From: Actinomycetota bacterium
GTDB lineage: Bacteria; Actinomycetota; Acidimicrobiia; IMCC26256; VFJJ01
DNA: 64,000 nt
Reading direction: 5' to 3'
NCBI GenBank assembly: GCA_009886115.1
Contig: VFJJ01000017.1
Span: forward strand, 1-64,000
Shown: positions 33,398 through 41,212 of the stretch, piece by piece
Numbering within the stretch: the stretch's first letter is position 1
How the letters are laid out: each line of letters opens with the position of its first letter
The notes under the pieces: generated by a model
Told to the model about the DNA's origin: nothing
Database searches by the model: none
Seen by the model: the letters and a program-made list of their open reading frames with translations, nothing else
Translations under genes and position numbers: made by a program

Positions 33398-34867
33398 TCA
33401 GGCGGAGGCGTACGCGCCGGCGTCGGGGCGTTGGGTGCGCCGTCGGAACTCGCTCATCGTGTGGGGCCACTGGGTCACGATCCGCCCCGAGGCAGCGCGG
33501 TAGTAGCCGTTGCACCCGGCCTGCCAGACGGCGACGCCGTCGAGGTCGTGCTGGAGCTCGGTGTTGTAACGCTCCATGACGTCGGGACGCACGTCGATCC
33601 AGGCCAGGTCGTCGGCGTCCATGCGCCGGAGCTGCCTCACCATGTAGGCCACCTGGTGCTCGATCATGGTGATGATCGATCCGTTGTTGGTGTTGGGGCC
33701 GTAGAGGATGAAGAGGTTCGGGAACCCGGCGGTGGTGATGCCGAGATACGCCTGCGCGCCGTCGGCCCAGGCATCGTCGATCGTGACGCCGCCGCGTCCG
33801 GTCACCGCGATGGCCGAGAGGTAGCGGTCGGTGGCGAAGCCGGTCGCCAGCACGACGGTGTCGACCGGTCGGCTGCGCCCGTCGACGGTCTCGATCGAGT
33901 CGGTGGTGATGGCCGAGACCCCGTCGGTGACCAGCTCGACGTTGGGACGGTTGAAGGTGGGGTAGTACTCGTTGGAGATGAGGGGACGCTTGCAGCCGTA
34001 GGGCTCCGTGGGTGTGAGCTTGCGGCGAAGCTCGGGATCTTCGACCAGGGCGATGTTCTGACGTCCGAACTGCTCGGCCATCTGCAACGCCTGCGGGTTC
34101 GAGAACGTGATCACGCCTTCGATCATGCGAAAGACCTGCCACCGATGTTGGGCGACCGCGACTGGATCGGTGACGAACCGCTCGACTTCCTCGGTCGTGT
34201 AGGGCGTGTCGGCCTTGGGGAGCACCCAATTGGCGGTCCGTTGGAAGAGATGGACCTGCCCGGCCTGCTTGGCGATCTCGGGCACGAACTGCACGGCACT
34301 GGCGGCGCTGCCGATCACCCCGACCGTCTCGCCGGTGAGGTCGTGGTCGTGGTTCCACCGAGCCGAGTGGAAGATCGTGCCGGCGAAATCGGCGAGCCCC
34401 GGAATCTCGGGGACGTGCAGATCGTTGAACATCCCGATGCCGCTCACCACGATGTCGGCCTCGACGCGCTCACCGCCGTCGGTGACGAGCACCCAGTGTG
34501 AGCGATCGTCGTCCCACGTGGCCGACGTGACACCCGTTCCCAGCCGAAGGTGAGGTTCGAGCTCGTAGGCCGCGACGCAGTGCTCGAGATAGGCCTTGAT
34601 CTCGGGCTGGGTGGCGTAGGGGCGGGTCCAGTCGCGCTTTTGCTCGAACGAGAACGAGTACAGGTGCGACTGCACGTCGCACGCCGCGCCGGGATACCGG
34701 TTGTGGTACCAGGTGCCGCCGACACCCGCCGCCCGCTCGAAGATCGCGACGTTCGAGAAGCCGGCGTTCTTGAGCCGGATCGCGGCGCACAGTCCGCCAG
34801 GACCGGCCCCGATGATCGCGATGCTCCGGCTCCGAGCCCCGTTCGCCGCCGACCCGTTGGCGCTCAT
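33398..34867 (-). CDS. Baeyer-Villiger-type flavin monooxygenase
   Basis: Encodes 489 residues. The N-terminal FAD Rossmann motif is IIGAGPGGLCAA (about residues 18-29). The BVMO fingerprint F-x-G-x-x-x-H-x-x-x-W appears as FAGTIFHSARW near 160-170. The NADPH Rossmann motif GVIGSAASA follows, and the late ATGF appears as VLATGFATD. Length is normal for class B flavoprotein monooxygenases. ATG 34867 starts five bases after the stop of the LLM gene, so the two are co-transcribed. It likely inserts oxygen next to a ketone to give an ester or lactone, or oxygenates N/S. The substrate class is open. Confidence 0.9.
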   Translation of the reverse strand: MSANGSAANGARSRSIAIIGAGPGGLCAAIRLKNAGFSNVAIFERAAGVGGTWYHNRYPGAACDVQSHLYSFSFEQKRDWTRPYATQPEIKAYLEHCVAAYELEPHLRLGTGVTSATWDDDRSHWVLVTDGGERVEADIVVSGIGMFNDLHVPEIPGLADFAGTIFHSARWNHDHDLTGETVGVIGSAASAVQFVPEIAKQAGQVHLFQRTANWVLPKADTPYTTEEVERFVTDPVAVAQHRWQVFRMIEGVITFSNPQALQMAEQFGRQNIALVEDPELRRKLTPTEPYGCKRPLISNEYYPTFNRPNVELVTDGVSAITTDSIETVDGRSRPVDTVVLATGFATDRYLSAIAVTGRGGVTIDDAWADGAQAYLGITTAGFPNLFILYGPNTNNGSIITMIEHQVAYMVRQLRRMDADDLAWIDVRPDVMERYNTELQHDLDGVAVWQAGCNGYYRAASGRIVTQWPHTMSEFRRRTQRPDAGAYASA

Positions 34868-34872
34868 GGCGC

Positions 34873-35880
34873 TCAGCCGCCGAGCACTGCTGCGGCGAAC
34901 GCCCGCATCTCCCGGGCCATGTCGGGGCCGCCTGGCGTGTACATGATCTCGGTGGCGCCGGCAGCCGCGGCCGACTCGGCCCGGCCTCGCACGTCGGCGG
35001 CCGAGCCCACCCAACCCACGGTGGCCAGGGCCGCGCCCGCGGCGTCGAGCACGGCCCGGTCGCGGTCCATGACGTCGGTGACGTGACCCTCGTGCACGGC
35101 CAGGTGCCGTTCGCCGTCGGGTCGTTCCGCCTCCACGCCCGCTTGCCACTCTGACCCGAGGGGGAAGTTCGCCAGCGCGTCGGGGAAGGCCTGCCACACG
35201 CCGTGGTAACGCACCACGTACCAGGGCCCCAGGGCATCCTTGACCCGGGCGTCGCCGAGGGTCTCGCCGTCGTCGAGCACGGTCCCGGCGGTCATCTGGA
35301 CGTGCCAGTCGAAGCCCCCGTTGTCGGCCGATGCGCCCATCGACATGAGCCCGTCGACGACCGAGGCCTCGTTCAGCTCTCTGGTGATCGCCGTTCCCTT
35401 GGCGCCCAAGGCCGACAGGAGCAGCGGCGTCTCGATCGGACGGGCCAGCGCCCAACGGGGATGGTGGATCATCTGGCACCGCTCGCCGTCGATCTCGACC
35501 ACGTCTCCTCGCAGCAAGCCTCGGAGTTGCTCCATGTAGCGCCGGGTCGCCGCCCACGACACGGCCTTCTTGTTCAGCACCCAACGCGCCGTGGCGCCGG
35601 TCCCGAATGCGCACGCCAGACGCCCGGGCGCGAGACGCTCGATCGTGGCGATCGCCGAGGCCGTCGTCATCACGTGGCGCAGGTTGGGGACGAGCACGGC
35701 CGTGCCGATGGGGATGGCCGTCTGCTCGGCCACCCGAGCCAGGGTGATCCAGATGTCCTCGTACAAGGCGGCCGAGTCGTAGAACCAGATCCGCTCGTAC
35801 CCAGCCGACTCGGCCACACGGGCCATCTCGACCGAGTCCGGTCCCGGCGGCATGCCCACACTGATCTTCACCTTGGTCAT
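34873..35880 (-). CDS. LLM-class F420/flavin-dependent oxidoreductase
   Basis: Encodes 335 residues of the luciferase-like family, in the tetrahydromethanopterin-reductase / F420-type branch: MARVAESAGYERIWFYDSAALYEDIW split by its conserved turn, IPIGTAVLVPNLRHVMTTASA, and LAPGRLACAFGTG. ATG 35880 has GAGGG upstream; the longer frame to 36024 overlaps the next gene region and has no family similarity. First gene of the LLM-BVMO-ligase-VOC operon. It probably supplies or consumes the ketone handled by the BVMO. The cofactor cannot be assigned with certainty. Confidence 0.86.
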   Translation of the reverse strand: MTKVKISVGMPPGPDSVEMARVAESAGYERIWFYDSAALYEDIWITLARVAEQTAIPIGTAVLVPNLRHVMTTASAIATIERLAPGRLACAFGTGATARWVLNKKAVSWAATRRYMEQLRGLLRGDVVEIDGERCQMIHHPRWALARPIETPLLLSALGAKGTAITRELNEASVVDGLMSMGASADNGGFDWHVQMTAGTVLDDGETLGDARVKDALGPWYVVRYHGVWQAFPDALANFPLGSEWQAGVEAERPDGERHLAVHEGHVTDVMDRDRAVLDAAGAALATVGWVGSAADVRGRAESAAAAGATEIMYTPGGPDMAREMRAFAAAVLGG

Positions 35881-35947
35881 GCGCTGCACCCTCTCACACT
35901 GCCCCGCCCCGCCGCCGCTTCGCGCAGCGTGTCGACGCCGGTTCAGT

Positions 35948-37294
35948 TCACCCGCCGGCCAGGAGGGCGGCCAGCTCCTTGGCCTCGGCCTCGGTGAAGG
36001 ACCCGCCGATGCTGACCTCACCACCCAGGATGGGCGAGGTGATCACGGGCGCGCTCAGCACCGATCCGTCGACGACGATGGCCAGCTGCTGGCCGATGTG
36101 CTCGGCGGTGTACGTGGCGAACATGGCCTGGTCGGCCTCGTTTAACTCGATGAGGATCTCCCAGCCGTTGTCGAATCCGTTGTCGTGGGCGACGGCACTC
36201 GAGAGATCGGGTTGATCGAGGACGCTCGCGCCGAGCACGAACCAGGTCGCGCCATCAGCAGCTGGCAGCAGGAGATACCCCGCGACCTCGTCGGGGCGCG
36301 CACCCTGGTCGGCGATCTGCTCGACCACGGGCCGGAGTTGGAACCCCGCATCCACAGTCGTGTCGATCGTCGATCCGGTTGAGGCCGGAATGGTGGGTAC
36401 GACGCCCGGCGCGACGCCCGACGGGGCGCCGTCGGTGGGGCTCACGAAGTTGCCCTGGAGCACGGCAGCAGCTCCGGGCGGAACATCCAGCGCGACGTCG
36501 TCAGGCACGAAGGCGATGGTGACGACGTCGTTGTCGTTGGGGACGTACGTCGCCAGATCCCCTTCCTGCTCGACGGGGCCCTGCGTGTAGTCCCCGAGCG
36601 CCGGGTCGTATCGGGCGACGGCCCAGCGGAGGGCTCCCTCGCGGCCACCAAGGTTGGGACAGGCGTCACCGTCGACGAACGTCGCGGCATCGACGGACGT
36701 CTCGCTGGGATCGTCGTCGGCGGGGCCCAACACCACGAGACCCGTTCCCGATACGGTGATCCGGTCGGGATCGAGCTCGTAGCGAAGGGTGGGTTCCTCG
36801 GACACCCCGACAGGCTGCTCGACGGGCGGGGGGTCGAGGAGATGCTCGACGGTCGCGTTCTCGAACGAGCCCGCCTCGGTGTACGGATGGATGTGGAACA
36901 AACCGTCGCCGTGGCTGTGGAGACCGACGGTGCTCTCGTACGCGGGAACGACCGGTTGCCAGATGCCGCAGAGGTTGACCCCGTAGGCAGCGTGCCAATG
37001 GTCCCCGTCCTCGAAGCTCGGACCGACCAGACCGGTGGGTGTGCCGTAGGTGACAGGGCTGTCGCTGCTGTCTTCGCTTGTGCTGTCGTCCCTGCTGCTG
37101 TCGTAGCTCGCGGCGATGCCGATGCCGATGGCGGTGCCGGCGACGACGATCGCGACGACCGCGCCGATGAGGATCCGTTGCCTGACGGGCCGACGAGGCA
37201 GTCCGGGTCGGGCATCCGGCGGGAACGGGTCGAATCCCGAATCGGCCGGTCCCGCCGGCGGAGGCGGTTCCGGCACCAGGCCCTCATCGTCCAC
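35948..37294 (-). CDS. Membrane-anchored protein with SecD P1-head domain
   Basis: Encodes 448 residues. A Pro-rich cytosolic N-terminus (1-38) precedes one transmembrane helix (about 40-62, ILIGAVVAIVVAGTAIGIGI). An outer part with His clusters follows (HWHAAYGVNLCG and HSHGDGLFHIHPY, about 100-145). The final approximately 130 residues match the periplasmic P1 head of the SecD translocase subunit: TWFVLGASVLDQPDL, LAIVVDGSVLSAPVI, and GGSFTEAEAKELAALLAGG. The six-helix SecD membrane domain is missing. It therefore cannot be a normal SecD; a stand-alone extracytoplasmic binding or chaperone-like role is possible. The His clusters suggest metal binding. Function unknown. Confidence 0.8.
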   Translation of the reverse strand: MDDEGLVPEPPPPAGPADSGFDPFPPDARPGLPRRPVRQRILIGAVVAIVVAGTAIGIGIAASYDSSRDDSTSEDSSDSPVTYGTPTGLVGPSFEDGDHWHAAYGVNLCGIWQPVVPAYESTVGLHSHGDGLFHIHPYTEAGSFENATVEHLLDPPPVEQPVGVSEEPTLRYELDPDRITVSGTGLVVLGPADDDPSETSVDAATFVDGDACPNLGGREGALRWAVARYDPALGDYTQGPVEQEGDLATYVPNDNDVVTIAFVPDDVALDVPPGAAAVLQGNFVSPTDGAPSGVAPGVVPTIPASTGSTIDTTVDAGFQLRPVVEQIADQGARPDEVAGYLLLPAADGATWFVLGASVLDQPDLSSAVAHDNGFDNGWEILIELNEADQAMFATYTAEHIGQQLAIVVDGSVLSAPVITSPILGGEVSIGGSFTEAEAKELAALLAGG

Positions 37295-37427
37295 GACGCT
37301 CCTTCACTGGGAACCGTGTATCTGCTCACGCGGCGGCTTCGCCGACCCGGACTGCGCTGCGATGTGGGGAGAGTCTCGCATGGCAGGGAGCTGGGCCGTG
37401 ACCGGGTCGAGTCGCACGTGCGGGGGG

Positions 37428-38642
37428 TCAGCACTGCCGTCTCGAGGTGAAGGTGCGGCCGGCGGGGCTGGTGGCTTCGTAGGTGGCGTCGGGGAGGATC
37501 TTGGCGGTCCAGCTTGGTTGATGGCGGAGCCAGTGGTGGCCGTGACAGAGCAGGCGCATGGCGGCGATGTCGGTGGTGCCACCGTCGATCCAGGCCGGTT
37601 CGTGGTGGGCCTGGCAGCGGCTGGCGGGGACGTCGCAGCCGGCGGGCCAGGCGCAGAAGCGGTCGCGGGCCACGAGCGCGTTCCACTGCTCGGGCGTGCA
37701 GGTGCGGGTTGCCCGCCCCTGGTCGAGGATCACCGACGAGCCGTCGGTGATGATCCGATGCACGTTGGCATCGCACAGGATCTGGCGGATGGCGGCTTCA
37801 CCGAGCGGGAGCCCGTCGATGGTCTCGGCTCGACCGGCCTGGCCGAGGAGGAACGGGAGGTCGACGATGATGTTGACGTGGGGCCGGTTTCTCGGGGCCT
37901 TCTGAACGATCAGGCGATGATCGAGAAAGAACCGGCAGATGTGGGCGAGCGCCTCGGCGCGCCGTTGCGACATGAGGACGTGACGCTCGTCGTCGGGCAC
38001 GGGCCCGGGAAGCTCGCCGATCGCCATGTCGAGCGCGGTGTCGACCAGGTTGCCGGTCTCGGGGTCGAGGTTGCCATCGACGCGCCACTGCCCGTCGAGA
38101 TGCGACGAGAGGTGCAACGCCTGAGCGGGACCGTCGGGCTCGGCCGGGTCGTCGATCGTGCGCTTGGCCACCTGGGCCCAGCGGTGCATGAGCATCGTGA
38201 CGTGGCGCACGCTGTAGCCGGAGATGGTGGGCACGAGCTCGGCTTCGTCGACTGCGTACACACCGGCCAAGGCCTCGTTGGCGCCGACCGTGTCGACGAC
38301 CGCATTCACCTGACCGGCGGTGAGCCGACCGGCGTTCCACGCGGCTTCGGTGCACGGCCACTGACGCATGCGCCGGGCCGTGCGGACGGTTCGGGACGCC
38401 TCGGCCGAGTCGAGACGCACCCGGTTTCGAAGCCACGACGGGGCCGTGACCGCACCGTCGACGACGTAGCTGCACTCGGCGTCGAGCCGGCCGACCGCGC
38501 CGGTGAGGATCGCGCTGAGGTGGTCGCGGAGCGCGAAGCCAGCGGCGATCTTGTCGGGATCGGCGGTGGTCGCCAGCGCGCCCAGAAAACGCACACACTG
38601 CTCTCCGAGCTGCTCGACGGGAACCTCGGTCGACTCGAACAC
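37428..38642 (-). CDS. DUF222/HNH endonuclease-domain protein (13E12-type)
   Basis: Encodes 404 residues: an all-helical DUF222 region (about 1-270) followed by an HNH endonuclease domain (about 320-385) with Cys pairs and HH in CAWPAGCDVPASRCQAHH and LLCHGHHWLRH. This family is abundant and often multicopy in Actinobacteria, and its members have been linked to mobile repeats without a settled role. GTG 38642 has no good SD, but TATCAT (38656-38651, minus strand) ends eight bases before it, suggesting a leaderless mRNA. It marks a boundary between the LLM/BVMO region and the Hyu genes. Possibly acquired separately. Confidence 0.9.
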   Translation of the reverse strand: MFESTEVPVEQLGEQCVRFLGALATTADPDKIAAGFALRDHLSAILTGAVGRLDAECSYVVDGAVTAPSWLRNRVRLDSAEASRTVRTARRMRQWPCTEAAWNAGRLTAGQVNAVVDTVGANEALAGVYAVDEAELVPTISGYSVRHVTMLMHRWAQVAKRTIDDPAEPDGPAQALHLSSHLDGQWRVDGNLDPETGNLVDTALDMAIGELPGPVPDDERHVLMSQRRAEALAHICRFFLDHRLIVQKAPRNRPHVNIIVDLPFLLGQAGRAETIDGLPLGEAAIRQILCDANVHRIITDGSSVILDQGRATRTCTPEQWNALVARDRFCAWPAGCDVPASRCQAHHEPAWIDGGTTDIAAMRLLCHGHHWLRHQPSWTAKILPDATYEATSPAGRTFTSRRQC

Positions 38643-38655
38643 CAGTTCGTATGAT

Positions 38656-38694
38656 ATCTCGAATCCCCAATGAACACAAGGGATTTAGCGAGAT
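38656..38694. other. Bulged inverted repeat upstream of the HNH gene
   Basis: ATCTCGAATCCC (38656-38667) pairs with GGGATTTAGCGAGAT (38680-38694) except for a three-base bulge, around a 12-base AT-rich loop. It abuts the candidate -10 TATCAT of the DUF222/HNH gene. It could be an operator, a hairpin, or the trace of a mobile-repeat boundary. Confidence 0.55.
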
Positions 38695-38835
38695 TTCCTG
38701 CCCTACCTTCAACATCTCTGGTGCCTCTCGGATCGGATACGCCGCCGAGCCCGGGCGACGGCCCGGCGCGGCGACCCGGCGCCACGGCCCGCGCGGCGGA
38801 GCGGCCCGAGAATCCGTCGCGCTCGACATCGTTGG

Positions 38836-38841
38836 TAGGTT
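38836..38841 (+). promoter_or_regulatory. TAGGTT -10 box, leaderless promoter of hyuA
   Basis: TAGGTT ends seven bases before the GTG at 38849, and no clear Shine-Dalgarno lies between. This is the spacing expected for a leaderless transcript. Confidence 0.5.
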
Positions 38842-38848
38842 CTCGCCG

Positions 38849-41212
38849 GTGAGCGCAGCGGGCGGGCTGATCATCGGCGTCGACACCGGGGGGACGTTCA
38901 CCGACACGGTGGTGACCGGAAGTGAAGGCACGATCGCCATCGGCAAGGTGCTGAGCACGCCGGGGCGACCCGAGCAGGGCGTGCTCGACTCGCTGCGAGC
39001 CGCCGCCTCGGCCATAGCGGCATCTGCAGACGCCGGCGTCCGCGCCTTTGGGAACGTCCGCTCCGCTTGGAGCGCCGGCCCCGCTCCGGCCCGCCTCGGG
39101 CGCCGCGACCTCGACCGCGCTGACTTCGACCGCACTGACTTCGACCGCCGTGACCTCGAGACGAGTGGCATCGAGGCACTGCTCGCACAGACCTCGGTGC
39201 TGGCGCACGGGACGACCGTCGGGCTCAACGCGTTGCTCACCCGCAACGTGGCCCGGGTGGGGCTCGTCACCACGGCCGGGTTCGAGTCGACCCTGGCGAT
39301 CGCCAAGGCCAACAAGATCCTGGGCCTCGACGAGCGCGCCCGACGCACGCCGACCATGTGGGACAAGCCCGAGAGCCTGGTCGGCCGGCGACACGTCGTC
39401 GGGGTGTGCGAGCGGATCGACGCCAGCGGCGCTGTGGTGGTGCCGCTCGACGACGACGAGGTGCTCGCCGCGGTCGGCCGCCTCGTCGACAGCGGGATCG
39501 AGTCGATCGCGGTGTGCCTGCTGTGGTCGATCGCCAACGCATCGCACGAGCGGCGCATCGGCGAGCTCGTCGGGCGGGCCCATCCGCACGTGCGGGTCGC
39601 CCTCTCCAGCTCTCTCGCTCCGCGGCTCGGCGAGTACGAGCGGATGTCGACGACGGTGCTCGACGCCGCCATCGGCCCTCTCGTCGCCAGCTACCTCGAC
39701 CGGCTCGAGACGATGCTGCGCGACCACGGCTTCGCCGGCTCGTTGCTCGTCGCCCGGATGGACGGGTCGGTGCAACCCGCGGCCCTGCTGCGCCATGCTC
39801 CTGTGAACACGCTGCAGTCGGGTCCGGTCGCCGGGGTGGCGGCGGCTCGAATGCTGGGGTCGGTGCTCGGGCACCGCGATGTCATCACCGCCGACGTGGG
39901 CGGAACGAGCTTCGACGTCGGGCTCGTGGTCGGCGGCGAGGTGCAGTACCTGTCGCGTCCGATGATCGACAGACGCCCCTTGGCCTTGCCGGTCGTCGAC
40001 GTCACTTCGATCGGCACCGGCGGGGGCAGCATCGCCTCGATCGACGGGCGGCTGCGGTCGCTGCGGGTCGGGCCCGAGAGCGCCGGAGCCGATCCGGGGC
40101 CGGCATGCTACGGCCGTGGAGGGACGCGCCCCACCGTCACCGATGCCGCCGTCGTGCTGGGGTACGTCGATCGCCTGAGCGGGGGGCTCATCCTCGACGC
40201 TGGCGCAGCGAGGAAGGCGATCGAGGCGGCCATCGCCGATCCGCTCGACATGAGCGTCGAGGAGGCCGCAGACGGCATCCTCCTGGTCGCCTGCGAGCAG
40301 ATGAAGGACCTCGTCCGCCGGGCGACGGTGCAACGCGGGCACGATCCACGCACCTTCGCTCTCTATGTCTACGGAGGCGCCGGACCCCAGTACGTGGGCC
40401 GCTTCACCGATGATCTCGGGGTTGCCGAGGTGGTCGTCCCGGCGCTGGCGTCGCAGTTCTCGGCGTACGGCGCCGCGGCCAGCGAGCTGGAGATCGCGGT
40501 GTCGCACGACGTGCCCCCGGCACCGGTCGTCGATCGGCTCGAGCGTCTCGCCGAGCTGGGCGCCGAGCTCGAGGCCACGGCCCGGGCCCAGTTGGCCGAG
40601 GCCTTCAGCGTGCTTCCCGCCGGAGCCGACACCCAGGTCGATGTTCTGCGCTCGGTGGGCTTGCGCTACTACCGGCAGGTCAACCTGATCGAGGTGCTGG
40701 TGCCGCCTGGCGTGATCGACCGCGCGGTCGTCACCGGGCTCGTCGACGACTTTCGCCGGCGGTACGAGCAGGTCGTCGGAGCGGGAACCTCCAACGACGA
40801 GACACCCGTCGAGCTGGTGCGGGTGAGCGTTTCGGTGTCGTTCCCCGCGCCGAGGGTGCGGCCGTCGCGCCCGATCGGCTCCGCGGCTTCGACGGCGGCG
40901 GCATCGACGACGGTGGGGTCGCGGCGGGCCTGGTTCGACGGCGGCTGGATCGACTGCCCGGTGCACCGGTGGGACGATCTCGTTGTGGGACGGTCGATCG
41001 GGGGCCCGGCGTTCATCGAGTCGGACGAGACGACCATCGTGGTCTACCCGGGTCTCGTCGCCACGATCGACGGTGGAGGCCACGCCCGCCTCGCCCGCTC
41101 GACCAGCGCCGCCGGCACGACCGAGGCAGCCCGCTCGACCGAGGCAGCCCGCTCGACGAGCGACGCCGGCAATGCGGGCGCCTCCCGCCAGAAGAGAACG
41201 ACACCGCGATGA
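38849..41212 (+). CDS. hyuA: Hydantoinase/oxoprolinase A family protein (HyuA-like)
   Basis: Encodes 787 residues of the HyuA / acetone-carboxylase beta / oxoprolinase family, ASKHA-fold ATPases that phosphorylate an amide or ketone. Seen: VDTGGTFTD phosphate loop (about residues 10-18), LAHGTTVGLNALLTRN, the second phosphate motif ADVGGTSFD, and YGGAGP near the C-terminal third. Two unusual stretches stand out: a four-unit D-(L/F)-D-R-x insert at residues 87-106 and a C-terminal Ser/Thr/Ala tail made of short repeats. GTG 38849 lies seven bases after TAGGTT. Its stop overlaps the start of the HyuB gene (ATGA). The pair should form an ATP-dependent amidohydrolase or carboxylase; which one is unsettled. 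Confidence 0.88.
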   Translation: MSAAGGLIIGVDTGGTFTDTVVTGSEGTIAIGKVLSTPGRPEQGVLDSLRAAASAIAASADAGVRAFGNVRSAWSAGPAPARLGRRDLDRADFDRTDFDRRDLETSGIEALLAQTSVLAHGTTVGLNALLTRNVARVGLVTTAGFESTLAIAKANKILGLDERARRTPTMWDKPESLVGRRHVVGVCERIDASGAVVVPLDDDEVLAAVGRLVDSGIESIAVCLLWSIANASHERRIGELVGRAHPHVRVALSSSLAPRLGEYERMSTTVLDAAIGPLVASYLDRLETMLRDHGFAGSLLVARMDGSVQPAALLRHAPVNTLQSGPVAGVAAARMLGSVLGHRDVITADVGGTSFDVGLVVGGEVQYLSRPMIDRRPLALPVVDVTSIGTGGGSIASIDGRLRSLRVGPESAGADPGPACYGRGGTRPTVTDAAVVLGYVDRLSGGLILDAGAARKAIEAAIADPLDMSVEEAADGILLVACEQMKDLVRRATVQRGHDPRTFALYVYGGAGPQYVGRFTDDLGVAEVVVPALASQFSAYGAAASELEIAVSHDVPPAPVVDRLERLAELGAELEATARAQLAEAFSVLPAGADTQVDVLRSVGLRYYRQVNLIEVLVPPGVIDRAVVTGLVDDFRRRYEQVVGAGTSNDETPVELVRVSVSVSFPAPRVRPSRPIGSAASTAAASTTVGSRRAWFDGGWIDCPVHRWDDLVVGRSIGGPAFIESDETTIVVYPGLVATIDGGGHARLARSTSAAGTTEAARSTEAARSTSDAGNAGASRQKRTTPR
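39107..39166. repeat. 15-bp pentapeptide-coding repeat in hyuA
   Basis: Four diverged 15-base units coding for DLDRA, DFDRT, DFDRR and DLETS. The central Leu/Phe and following Asp/Glu resemble pentapeptide-repeat geometry, but only four units exist. The insert sits just before the conserved HGTT region. Confidence 0.85.

Noticed and set aside
33398-34196. Plus-strand long frames opposite the BVMO and ligase genes (for example from 33296)
   Set aside because: They are Val/Gly/Asp-rich antisense shadows without domains, while the minus strand has full FAD and ANL motifs.
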